DNA of 9,142 nt from Solidesulfovibrio magneticus (GCA_002482565.1 DLGG01000086.1:915-10056); one strand, 5' to 3'. Positions 1 to 8,813 are shown, counted from the first letter of the stretch. Numbers and translations: made by a program. Notes: a model not told the origin generated them from the letters alone.

Positions 1-1112
<1,112 letters not shown>

Positions 1113-1251
1113 GGTAAAGTCGCCTTGAGCGTTCTGGCGTGGTTCCTTGTGTTTTTGGGCAGGCCACGCGTAGCCCATCACGGGGCCGCTGTCCATGCGG
1201 CGGCGGCGTCTGGGGCCGGCGGCGGCGGAGACGCGGCCGGGCCGGGGCGAC

Positions 1252-1285
1252 AAAAAACCGCCGGAGCCCTGTCGGGCCCCGGCGG
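1252..1285 (-). terminator. Rho-independent terminator after the porin gene
   Basis: On the minus strand a GC-rich hairpin is followed directly by six T residues (1257 down to 1252). The outer stem is seven pairs (1258-1264 with 1279-1285), then one mismatch, then four pairs (1266-1269 with 1274-1277) around a four-base loop. There is no T-run on the plus-strand side, so it acts in the minus direction. It would end transcripts from the channel/porin unit and separate them from prfC. Confidence 0.85.
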
Positions 1286-1322
1286 TCGCGTCGTCGGCGC
1301 GGGCGGTCCTCGTGTAGCGTCC

Positions 1323-1350
1323 CTTAAAAAATACGAGAGTATTTTTTAAG
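1323..1350. repeat. Perfect AT-rich inverted repeat, 12-bp arms, 4-base loop
   Basis: The arm CTTAAAAAATAC (1323-1334) and its exact reverse complement (1339-1350) flank GAGA. It lies 62 bases past the porin stop codon and 37 bases before the GC-rich terminator. As RNA it would form a low-stability hairpin whose arm contains a U-run; as DNA it would be a symmetrical protein site. Which of these it is cannot be decided from the sequence. Confidence 0.6.
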
Positions 1351-1412
1351 AATAATAAATGGTTTTAGCTTCTTGACTACAAAAAACCTATGCGCTTTTC
1401 GCGGACGCGACA

Positions 1413-2909
1413 CTAGAAGGTGTACTTGAAGCCAAACGAGACCTTCCAGGCGTCTTCGGCCTTGTTGGCCAGGCGGCGGCCCCAGACGCTCTGCTGGAAG
1501 GCGCTGGGGTGGGCCCAGCCGGTTTCCATAATCAGCGCCAGGTTTTCATACAGCATGTACTTGGAGTCGAAGTTGAGGCCCATGACCCATTCGCTGGCGG
1601 TCAGGTCGCGGCCCATGACGAAGATGGGGTTGGAGCCCAGGACCTCGTTGGCGTAGCGGATGGCCTTGGACGAGTTGTTGCCGTGGACGTAGGCGAAGGT
1701 CAGGCGCTGGGTGAGCTTTTCAATGAAGCTCACGTTGTTAAGCGATGCGCCAAAGCCCCAGGCGCCCACAGGGGAGATGCCCATGTTGGAGCCCTTGACC
1801 AGCTCCTGGCCGCCGTCGAACAGGAAGCTGTTGCCGGCGTTCCAGGACTGGGTGCCGCCGTTGTGTTCGCCGCCGCGGCCGGAGCCGGGGAAGAAGTTGG
1901 GCATGCGCTCGGAACCGTTTCTGGTGGAGCTGTCCTCGCCCGTGGACCAGAAGCCGAAGGCCTGGGGGGTGAGCATGGTCAGGCCAGTGTATTCCACGGC
2001 GGCGTCGATGAACCAGCCGTTGCGGACGTTTTTCTGGTACTCGTTCATGCCGTGCTGGCCCCAGATGACGTCGGCGTAGAACTTCAGCGGATCAAGGGCC
2101 GTGACTTCCAGGGTGGTGCCGGCCCACAGGGCGGTGATGAAGTTGTTTTTCCAGCCCACCGGGGAGACGGCGAACAGGCCGGCGGAAATGAGGCCTTCGG
2201 CCCAGCCGGCCTCGGTGAGGTAGTGCCCGCCCTTGCCGCCGACGCCAAAAAGGGCCCACGGGGTGGCCTTGAAGCCCTCGACGGTGATGGGCAGGGCCAG
2301 CATGTAGCCCTCTTCGTTGGAATAGATCGAGGTGGTGGTGGGGGCGTAGGTGCGGTCGCTGGAGATGGTGCGCACGTAGGCCAGGATCATGCTCAGGTGG
2401 TCCTCGATCAGCGGCGTGCTGATGATGAGCGAAGCCACGTCTTCGTCGAAAATGATGCTGCCGGCGAAAAAGGAGCTTTGGGGAATGGACGCGGGCTGCA
2501 GACCGGCGCTGATGGAAATGTCGCAACCGGGCCATTTGAACGACAGGTAGGCCTGATAGACTTCGAGGGCCACCTGGGGATTGGCGGCGGTCAGGGTGCC
2601 ATGGCCCCAGACGTCCTCGACCTTGATGCCCAGGCGGAACTTGACGGCTTCATTGGCGATGAAGTCCGAGCGCAGGCGAAAGCGCTCCCAGATTTCGAAA
2701 CGGTCCTCGGTCCTGGTGCCGGCGCGCTGGATGGTTCCGGCCTCGTTGATCCATTTGGCGCTGTTCCAGCCGGTGAAGTTGCGGTTGGCAAAAAAGTTGC
2801 CGTAGACCAGGGCGTCTCCGGTCATCCGCACTTCGGTGGCTGCCTCGGCGCGGACGGCGGCGGTCGTGACCAGAACGGCGGCCAGGATCGTCAGCAGTAA
2901 GCGTTTCAT
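1413..2909 (-). CDS. Outer membrane porin, Desulfovibrio homotrimeric type
   Basis: The product is 498 residues. A classical signal peptide (MKRLLLTILAAVLVTTAAVRAEA, about residues 1-23) suggests export and cleavage before ATEVRM. The mature part is rich in Gly, Asn, Trp, Phe and Tyr with many short alternating segments, has almost no Cys, and ends in SFGFKYTF, the C-terminal aromatic signature of outer membrane beta-barrels. Length, N-terminus and motifs such as YGNFFANRNFTGWN match the abundant homotrimeric porins of Desulfovibrio, which allow passive diffusion of small solutes across the outer membrane. I chose the ATG at 2909 because a full AGGAGGG site (2914-2920) sits five bases upstream; the longer open frame from 2945 has no such support and would bury the signal peptide. 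The gene lies 108 bases downstream of a UreI/AmiS-like channel gene on the same strand and is followed by a terminator. The substrate is unknown. Confidence 0.87.
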   Translation of the reverse strand: MKRLLLTILAAVLVTTAAVRAEAATEVRMTGDALVYGNFFANRNFTGWNSAKWINEAGTIQRAGTRTEDRFEIWERFRLRSDFIANEAVKFRLGIKVEDVWGHGTLTAANPQVALEVYQAYLSFKWPGCDISISAGLQPASIPQSSFFAGSIIFDEDVASLIISTPLIEDHLSMILAYVRTISSDRTYAPTTTSIYSNEEGYMLALPITVEGFKATPWALFGVGGKGGHYLTEAGWAEGLISAGLFAVSPVGWKNNFITALWAGTTLEVTALDPLKFYADVIWGQHGMNEYQKNVRNGWFIDAAVEYTGLTMLTPQAFGFWSTGEDSSTRNGSERMPNFFPGSGRGGEHNGGTQSWNAGNSFLFDGGQELVKGSNMGISPVGAWGFGASLNNVSFIEKLTQRLTFAYVHGNNSSKAIRYANEVLGSNPIFVMGRDLTASEWVMGLNFDSKYMLYENLALIMETGWAHPSAFQQSVWGRRLANKAEDAWKVSFGFKYTF

Positions 2910-2974
2910 GATTCCCTCCTCCAAAGGTCGTGACAAAAACAACAATACCGAAACCGACGGACGCGATATCGACA

Positions 2975-3004
2975 GGCCCGGATCGCGGCGAAGCGATCCG
3001 GGCC
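2975..3004 (-). other. Perfect intercistronic hairpin between channel and porin genes
   Basis: Arms of 12 bases (GGCCCGGATCGC at 2975-2986, exact complement at 2993-3004) flank a six-base loop. On the minus strand it begins 14 bases after the channel gene's stop and is not followed by a T-run. It therefore looks less like a simple terminator than like an mRNA-stabilising or processing hairpin that would allow different expression of the two genes. A leaky terminator remains possible. Confidence 0.6.
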
Positions 3005-3017
3005 ATGGGCCGCGGGG

Positions 3018-3512
3018 CTAGAAGGGCAGCGGCTTGCCCGAGAGCAACAGGAAGGCGGGGATGTACAGCCCCACCGGGACCCAGATGATAAGCGACCAGG
3101 CCAGCAGCTTGGCCGAGAGCTTGTTGTAGGCGTTGAGCCACACCTCAAGGGTGAGCACGGTGTAGCCGGCGCAGGCCAGGGTGAAATAGCCGCTGCCTTT
3201 CACGTGGTAGTACAGCAGCATGTAGATAAAGGAGATGATGGCGACGGTGAGGCTCACGTTGCCTACGGAACGCAGATTGTCCAGGCCGGCCAGCAGCGCA
3301 TAGGCCACCACGCAGTAGAGCAGGCCATGGGCAAAAAGCAGCCCGGCCGTGAAGGCGTCGTTTTGAATGGCATTGATAAATGCCCCAAGCACCACGCAAA
3401 TGCCGACGAAGGCGCAGATGGCCCCCGTGCCCTTGGCTTCGCCGTAGCCGAGGAACAGCAAGGCCACGGGCAGCCACATCAAGGAAATGGCGATCAAGAT
3501 AGCCAGCGTCAT
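3018..3512 (-). CDS. UreI/AmiS-family urea or short-chain amide channel
   Basis: A 164-residue, almost wholly hydrophobic protein with six evident membrane helices (about residues 1-23, 27-49, 54-78, 83-105, 109-130, 136-158). The segment GLDNLRSVGNVSLTVAIIS after helix 3 and the last helix LAWSLIIWVPVGLYIPAFLL correspond well to the GLDWR...SLFVAI and final-helix W/P pattern that I recall from Helicobacter UreI, and the six-helix plan is the same. Family members pass urea or small amides across the inner membrane. The loop between helices 2 and 3 is very short here, without the long periplasmic segment of acid-gated H. pylori UreI, so pH gating is unlikely. The ATG at 3512 is chosen for a strong GGAGGGGG site about five bases upstream and because the frame before it is non-membrane, Arg-rich sequence. 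No urease, amidase or formamidase is visible; the neighbour is a porin. Family assignment is likely, substrate open. Confidence 0.75.
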   Translation of the reverse strand: MTLAILIAISLMWLPVALLFLGYGEAKGTGAICAFVGICVVLGAFINAIQNDAFTAGLLFAHGLLYCVVAYALLAGLDNLRSVGNVSLTVAIISFIYMLLYYHVKGSGYFTLACAGYTVLTLEVWLNAYNKLSAKLLAWSLIIWVPVGLYIPAFLLLSGKPLPF

Positions 3513-3591
3513 CGAAACCCCCTCCGTTACGTTGCTTGTGTAAAACCCCGCTTGAAACCTCCCGCCGAATAAACCGTTTACGCCAAGGCCG

Positions 3592-3614
3592 CGCCTCCTG
3601 GTCCAGGGGAGGCG
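3592..3614 (-). other. Second hairpin in the channel-gene leader
   Basis: CGCCTCC (3592-3598) pairs with GGAGGCG (3608-3614) around a nine-base loop. It lies between the long inverted repeat and the start codon, with no T-run on either side. It may be part of a leader fold or a chance stem in GC-rich DNA. Confidence 0.35.
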
Positions 3615-3622
3615 GGCACGCC

Positions 3623-3709
3623 GCAACCCACGGCCAGACAGCGCCAAAGACCGCATGGTCATGCGAAGGCATGGGGAAACCGTGCGTCTTCCCGATGGCT
3701 GTGGGTTGC
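3623..3709. repeat. 14-base inverted repeat enclosing 59 bases, candidate structured RNA
   Basis: The arms 3623-3636 (GCAACCCACGGCCA) and 3696-3709 (TGGCTGTGGGTTGC) pair at 13 of 14 positions. The odd position is G-T read as plus-strand RNA and C-A read as minus-strand RNA. Inside are further short stems, for example CATGC/GCATG at 3660-3664 and 3669-3673 with a four-base loop, and GGGAA/TTCCC on the minus strand near 3675-3694. The element lies within the predicted transcribed leader of the minus-strand channel gene. It could instead be a plus-strand small RNA, which the G-T pair slightly favours, although I see no good plus-strand promoter. It matches no riboswitch class I can recognise. 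Confidence 0.45.
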
Positions 3710-3750
3710 CGGGGCATAGCAAGTATCGGCCCTTTGAAAAAAAGCAGTGA

Positions 3751-3778
3751 TTCTAGATTGTTAAAAATTCATGGCAAG
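3751..3778 (-). promoter_or_regulatory. Sigma-70-like promoter for the channel/porin unit
   Basis: On the minus strand TTGCCA (3778-3773) and TAGAAT (3756-3751) are 16 bases apart, each matching the consensus at five of six positions. The spacer is AT-rich, unlike the surrounding DNA. Transcription would begin near 3744, giving a leader of about 230 nt before the channel gene. The prediction is from sequence alone. Confidence 0.6.
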
Positions 3779-3977
3779 CGCATCGCCGGGCAGGTGGGAC
3801 TCCTGCACACAGTCGGCAGGGGGCCGCGGACGCGCCAGGGCTGCAATTGTTACGATTTAGCACGTGATGTCGGCAGGTTGTCGCTTCAACGACATTTTGT
3901 CCTTTAGGGCTTGGCGTGTGGGTCAAAATTTACCACCTTGGCAGGGTGGGTCACTTTGACTCGCTTGCATTTCCTGG

Positions 3978-4017
3978 CCGGCTTGGCCACGCGCGGTTGC
4001 AACACGGGCCAAGCCGG
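3978..4017. promoter_or_regulatory. 11-bp dyad overlapping the possible glmS promoter
   Basis: CCGGCTTGGCC (3978-3988) is the exact reverse complement of GGCCAAGCCGG (4007-4017), with 18 bases between. The left arm lies just upstream of the possible -35 box and the right arm lies inside the -35/-10 spacer, which is where a repressor operator is often found. It could also form a hairpin if transcription starts further upstream. No regulator can be named. Confidence 0.45.
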
Positions 4018-4025
4018 GCTAGATA
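3997..4025 (+). promoter_or_regulatory. Possible sigma-70 promoter for glmS
   Basis: TTGCAA (3997-4002) and TAGATA (4020-4025) have a 17-base spacer. The match is moderate: four of six and three of six positions. It is the best pair I found upstream of glmS and would give a leader of about 85 nt. Confidence 0.35.
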
Positions 4026-4059
4026 CGCCACAGCACGGCGAGGTTTCGCGGTCGGCCAG

Positions 4060-4079
4060 GGCGGCCGGTCCCGGCCGCC
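4060..4079 (+). other. GC-rich hairpin in the glmS leader
   Basis: GGCGGCCG (4060-4067) pairs perfectly with CGGCCGCC (4072-4079) around GTCC. It ends 37 bases before the glmS start codon and is not followed by a T-run, so it is not a normal terminator. It may influence translation or stability of glmS mRNA, or be incidental in this GC-rich DNA. Confidence 0.45.
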
Positions 4080-4116
4080 GTTCCAGCTTGCGCCCGGCGC
4101 GCCAGGAGAGCCTATT

Positions 4117-5940
<1,824 letters not shown>

Positions 5941-5948
5941 GCGGCGGC

Positions 5949-7940
5949 GTGGCGGGCAGGAGCGTAACGATCCGGGCCTGGACGGTCCTTGGCCTCGTCC
6001 TGGCGCTTTTCCTGGGCCTTTCCCTGACCCCGGGACTGGCCGGGCCGGCCCTGGCGGCCAAGGCCCGGGCCAAGGCTGCGGCCAAGGAGAGCGCCTACGA
6101 CAAGGCCGTGGCCCGTTTCGACGCCCTGCGCCAGGACCCGGCCTCGGCCGGCCGGCGCGACTTGTGGAAGGAACTCGACGCTGATTTCGCCGCCCTGGCC
6201 AAGGCCGGCGGCAACACCGCCCAGGCGGCCAAGGCCTTGTATTACCAGGCCTGGACCAACGCCGAACTGGCCAAGCGGTCCTACCTCGACGCCGACTATG
6301 AAGCCGCCGCCAGCCTGTACGCCAAGGTGGCCAAATCCTTCCCCACCCATGCCTGGGCCGATGACGCGCTGTTACGCCGGGCCGTGATCCTGGCCGAGAA
6401 CTTGAAACGTCCCCTGGAGGCCAAGGCCGACCTGGAGACCATCGTCCGCAAATACCGCAAGGGCGACATGGCCGCCCAGGCGAAAAAGTTCCTGGCCGCC
6501 TTCGGCGATGCGCCGGCGAAACCCGCCGAAACAACGAAGTCTGCCGAGCCGGCCAAGGCGGCCGAGGCTCCGGCCGCCAAACCGGCCGCCGCACCGACCC
6601 CGGCCAAGCCGGCCGCGCCGACGCCGGCCAAGCCGGCCGCCGATCTGGCCACGCCGGCCAAGCCCGCTTTTCTCAACAAGGCCGAGGTGAAAGAGACGCC
6701 CGGCGGCAGCCGGATCACCCTGACGCTGACGCGGGAGACCGCCTACCGCTACCAGATCCTCGACCAGAAGCGCTCCGACGGCGGGGCCGTCAAACGCCTC
6801 TACATCGACCTCGACAACGCCCGCACCGGCCCCAGGCTGGCTTCGGAGAAGCGTTACAAGAAAGGCCCAGTGTCCCGGGTGCGGGCCGGTTATTTCACGC
6901 CGGAAACCGTGCGCGTGGTGCTGGAACTGGCCGACGTGCGCCAGTACGAAATCCACAGCGAGGCCGATCCGTTCCGCATCGTCCTCGACCTCAACGCCTC
7001 GTCGGGGCCGGGCGAGGCCAAGACTTCGGAGTATCGCGCCGAAGCCGCGAAAAGCGGCAAGCCCGAAGCCCTCAAACCCTCCGCCTGGCTCGGCAACGTC
7101 TTTGCCGACGCGAGCGGCCCGGACCAGGGGCCACCGCCCGGACAGCTCAGGAAAGGCACCATTCCCGCCTCGCCCCGGGACGACAAGCCGGCCAAGCCCC
7201 TCAAGCCCTCGGCCGAAGCGAAAAAACGCATGGGCAGCCTGCTCGAACAGTTCGGGCTCTCCGTGCGCACGGTCATGATCGACCCCGGCCACGGCGGCAA
7301 GGACCCCGGCGCGCAGGGGCTTTACGGCGTGACGGAAAAGGACGTGAACCTGCGCTTCGCCAAGATCCTCGGGGAGGCGCTGCGCAAGAAAGGCTTCAAC
7401 GTCCTCTTCACCCGCACCACGGACGTGTTCATCCCGCTGGAAACGCGCACGGAAATGGCCAACTCCAAAGGCGCGGACCTGTTCGTCTCGATCCACTGCA
7501 ACTCTCACAGCGACGCCGACTCCGAGGGTCTGGAAACCTATTCCCTCAACCTCGCCAACTCCCGGGATTCCGTGCGCGTGGCCGCGCGGGAAAACGCCGT
7601 GTCCCAGAAAAAAGTCAGCGACCTGCAGGCGATCCTGACCGACCTCATGCTCTCGTCCAAGACCGCCGAATCCAGGGATCTGGCCAGGCTCGTGCAGAAA
7701 CGCTCCCTGGCCGAACTGCGCGGCTCCTGGCGCACCCGCGACCGCGGTCCCCACGAAGCCCCGTTTTTCGTGCTCATCGGCGCGAACATGCCGGCCGTGC
7801 TCGTGGAGCTCGGCTACATCACCAATCCCGACGAGGCCAAGCGCCTGACCTCCGACGCCTACCTAAACGCCCTGGCCAAGGGCATGGTCGAAGGCATCGC
7901 CGCCTACAAGAAGCGCATCGAACGCTACGCCAACCTCTAG
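5949..7940 (+). CDS. N-acetylmuramoyl-L-alanine amidase with AMIN domain
   Basis: A 663-residue exported zinc amidase that cuts the bond between MurNAc and the stem peptide, probably in cell separation as for the AmiC class. In order: an N-terminal signal segment (about 1-36, ending ALA-AKA); an Ala/Lys-rich helical region (50-185) resembling TPR repeats (YYQAWTNAELAKRSY, DYEAAASLYAKVAKSFP); an Ala/Pro/Lys linker (188-240) with three TPAKPA units; an AMIN domain (about 241-349), expected to bind the envelope; a second linker; and an Amidase_3 domain (about 441-660). The metal and catalytic residues are visible: His448 in DPGHGGKDPG, Glu463 in EKDVNL, His516 in SIHCN and Glu620 in VELGYITN. 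The GTG at 5949, 8 nt after glmS, is the most usual start codon available, but its ribosome site is poor. An AGGAG at 5958-5962 sits seven bases before an in-frame ATC at 5970, so a rare ATC start is possible. Either start keeps the signal segment. Confidence 0.93.
   Translation: MAGRSVTIRAWTVLGLVLALFLGLSLTPGLAGPALAAKARAKAAAKESAYDKAVARFDALRQDPASAGRRDLWKELDADFAALAKAGGNTAQAAKALYYQAWTNAELAKRSYLDADYEAAASLYAKVAKSFPTHAWADDALLRRAVILAENLKRPLEAKADLETIVRKYRKGDMAAQAKKFLAAFGDAPAKPAETTKSAEPAKAAEAPAAKPAAAPTPAKPAAPTPAKPAADLATPAKPAFLNKAEVKETPGGSRITLTLTRETAYRYQILDQKRSDGGAVKRLYIDLDNARTGPRLASEKRYKKGPVSRVRAGYFTPETVRVVLELADVRQYEIHSEADPFRIVLDLNASSGPGEAKTSEYRAEAAKSGKPEALKPSAWLGNVFADASGPDQGPPPGQLRKGTIPASPRDDKPAKPLKPSAEAKKRMGSLLEQFGLSVRTVMIDPGHGGKDPGAQGLYGVTEKDVNLRFAKILGEALRKKGFNVLFTRTTDVFIPLETRTEMANSKGADLFVSIHCNSHSDADSEGLETYSLNLANSRDSVRVAARENAVSQKKVSDLQAILTDLMLSSKTAESRDLARLVQKRSLAELRGSWRTRDRGPHEAPFFVLIGANMPAVLVELGYITNPDEAKRLTSDAYLNALAKGMVEGIAAYKKRIERYANL
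6597..6668 (+). repeat. Three 18-base units encoding TPAKPA in the amidase linker
   Basis: Near-identical units at 6597-6614, 6621-6638 and 6651-6668 each encode Thr-Pro-Ala-Lys-Pro-Ala, separated by short spacers. They form part of a flexible Ala/Pro/Lys linker between the helical region and the AMIN domain. Such DNA can change copy number by slippage, so linker length may vary between strains. Confidence 0.7.
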
Positions 7941-8003
7941 CGTTGCGGTCCGTTGCGAAACACGGCAGTGTCGTGCGAAAATGCATAACGCTTGTGTCGG
8001 GTT

Positions 8004-8032
8004 GCGCCTTGTCCTTGCGGTTCGCAAGGCGC
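8004..8032 (+). other. Two mutually exclusive hairpins upstream of pyrF
   Basis: GCGCCTTG (8004-8011) pairs perfectly with CAAGGCGC (8025-8032). Alternatively CCTTGCG (8013-8019) pairs perfectly with CGCAAGG (8023-8029) around a three-base loop. Both use the CAAGG at 8025-8029, so they compete. The structure ends 10 bases before the pyrF ribosome site (GGAGG, 8043-8047). No T-run follows, so any effect would be on translation or stability rather than termination. Confidence 0.45.
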
Positions 8033-8057
8033 GCCGCGAACCGGAGGTTCCCCGCCT

Positions 8058-8747
8058 ATGCCGCAATCCGTAATCCGCGACGAACGCCTCATCGTCGCCC
8101 TGGACGTGCCGACGGCCGCCGCCGCCCTGGAACTGGCCGACAGGCTCGCGCCGCACGTGGGCTTTTTCAAGGTCGGGCTGCAACTGTTCCTGGAGGCCGG
8201 CTTCGCCGTGTGCGACGCGCTTTGCGCCCGGGGCCACAAGGTCATGCTGGACCTCAAGTTCCACGACATCCCGCAGACGGTCTTTCTGGCCGTCAGCCAG
8301 CTTGCCGGCCACGACATCGCCCTGGCCACGGTCCACGGCTATCCGCAGGTGGTGGAAGCGGCGGCGAAAGCCAAGGGCAATACCAGGATACTGGCCGTCA
8401 CGGTGCTGACGAGCCTCGGGTCCGACGAACTCCAGCAAACCGGCTTCGCCGGGAGCCTCGCCGACCTCGTGCGGCTGCGGGCCGTAACCTCCCTTGCCGC
8501 CGGGGCCGACGGCGTCGTCTGCTCGCCGCTCGAAACCGCGCTTTTGCGCAGGAACCTGGGCATGAAACCCGTCATCGCCACCCCGGGCATCCGGCCCCTG
8601 GACAGCGTCCGCGACGACCAGACCCGCACCGCCACGCCCAAGGCCGCCGTCGCCGCCGGCGCGGACCACATCATCGTCGGCCGGCCCATCACCAAGGCTC
8701 CCGACCCCGCCGCCGCCGCCCGCGATATTTTACTGGAGATAGGATAG
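8058..8747 (+). CDS. pyrF: Orotidine-5'-phosphate decarboxylase
   Basis: PyrF decarboxylates OMP to UMP, the last step of de novo pyrimidine synthesis, in the cytoplasm. The product is 229 residues, normal for the bacterial group I enzyme. Key motifs are present: LIVALDVP with Asp16, FFKVGLQLF, the catalytic signature DLKFHDIP with Asp65, Lys67 and Asp70, then VTVLTS, the phosphate-binding TPGIRP and IVGRPIT near the end. The ATG at 8058 is preceded by GGAGG at 8043-8047 and gives the usual short N-terminus; the frame is open 22 codons further upstream but without homology. It lies 117 bases after the amidase gene, on the same strand and with no terminator between, so read-through from glmS is plausible. 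It may also have its own promoter, which I could not identify. Downstream is a strong palindromic terminator. Confidence 0.97.
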   Translation: MPQSVIRDERLIVALDVPTAAAALELADRLAPHVGFFKVGLQLFLEAGFAVCDALCARGHKVMLDLKFHDIPQTVFLAVSQLAGHDIALATVHGYPQVVEAAAKAKGNTRILAVTVLTSLGSDELQQTGFAGSLADLVRLRAVTSLAAGADGVVCSPLETALLRRNLGMKPVIATPGIRPLDSVRDDQTRTATPKAAVAAGADHIIVGRPITKAPDPAAAARDILLEIG

Positions 8748-8767
8748 GGGAGAAGAACGCGAGAGAA

Positions 8768-8813
8768 TCGGGGGAGGGAACCCCTTTTTGAAAAAAGGGG
8801 TTCCCTCCCCCGA
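8768..8813. terminator. 22-bp palindromic bidirectional terminator
   Basis: The arms 8768-8789 and 8792-8813 are perfect reverse complements; the inner part is T5/A5, so the real loop is slightly larger than two bases. Reading either way gives a G/C-rich stem with a T-run at the tip. It sits between pyrF (plus) and the 84-residue gene (minus), which converge. From 8815 to 8847 a further CCCCCT/AGGGGG pair and an AT-rich core follow. Its size and symmetry suggest a dispersed repeat used as a terminator, which is inference. Confidence 0.8.

Larger units (their letters stand above)
1113..1412. other. Intergenic region between porin and prfC
   Basis: This 300-base gap separates two minus-strand genes. 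From the porin side it holds an AT-rich stretch with a perfect 12-bp inverted repeat, then a GC-rich terminator, then about 140 bases leading to prfC. I see no convincing small gene. The plus-strand open frame crossing it is antisense to prfC and has the composition of a shadow frame. I did not find a convincing sigma-70 promoter for prfC downstream of the terminator, so its promoter is unassigned. Confidence 0.7.
3513..4116. other. Divergent intergenic region between channel gene and glmS
   Basis: About 600 bases without a supportable protein gene. The left part (3513-3745) is the probable leader of the minus-strand channel gene and contains a long inverted repeat. At 3733-3778 there is an AT-rich promoter block. 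From 3780 to 3900 I see only short repeats, such as GTCGGCAGG at 3812-3820 and 3869-3877, and a weak five-pair hairpin near 3880-3894. The right part carries direct repeats, an 11-bp dyad, a possible promoter and a GC-rich hairpin ahead of glmS. I found no glmS-ribozyme core. Confidence 0.6.

Noticed and set aside
1509..2900. 463-codon open frame on the plus strand
   Set aside because: It runs antisense to the porin gene, has no domain I recognise and the composition of a shadow frame.
3513..3722. 70-residue N-terminal extension of the channel protein
   Set aside because: The frame is open from a TTG at 3722, but the extension is Arg-rich and unlike the family, while the ATG at 3512 has a strong ribosome site.
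3718..3733. Sigma-54-like -24/-12 element on the minus strand
   Set aside because: GG and GC are 10 bases apart with TTGCT at the -12 side, but the -24 box fits poorly, and a better sigma-70-like promoter lies just upstream. Kept only as a weak alternative.
3880..3905. Plus-strand terminator-like stem (TGTCG/CGACA followed by T-rich sequence)
   Set aside because: The stem has only five pairs and the T-tract is interrupted, too weak to call a terminator.
3904..4116. glmS ribozyme upstream of glmS
   Set aside because: I looked for the conserved core of the ribozyme and did not find it; the leader has only simple hairpins and repeats.
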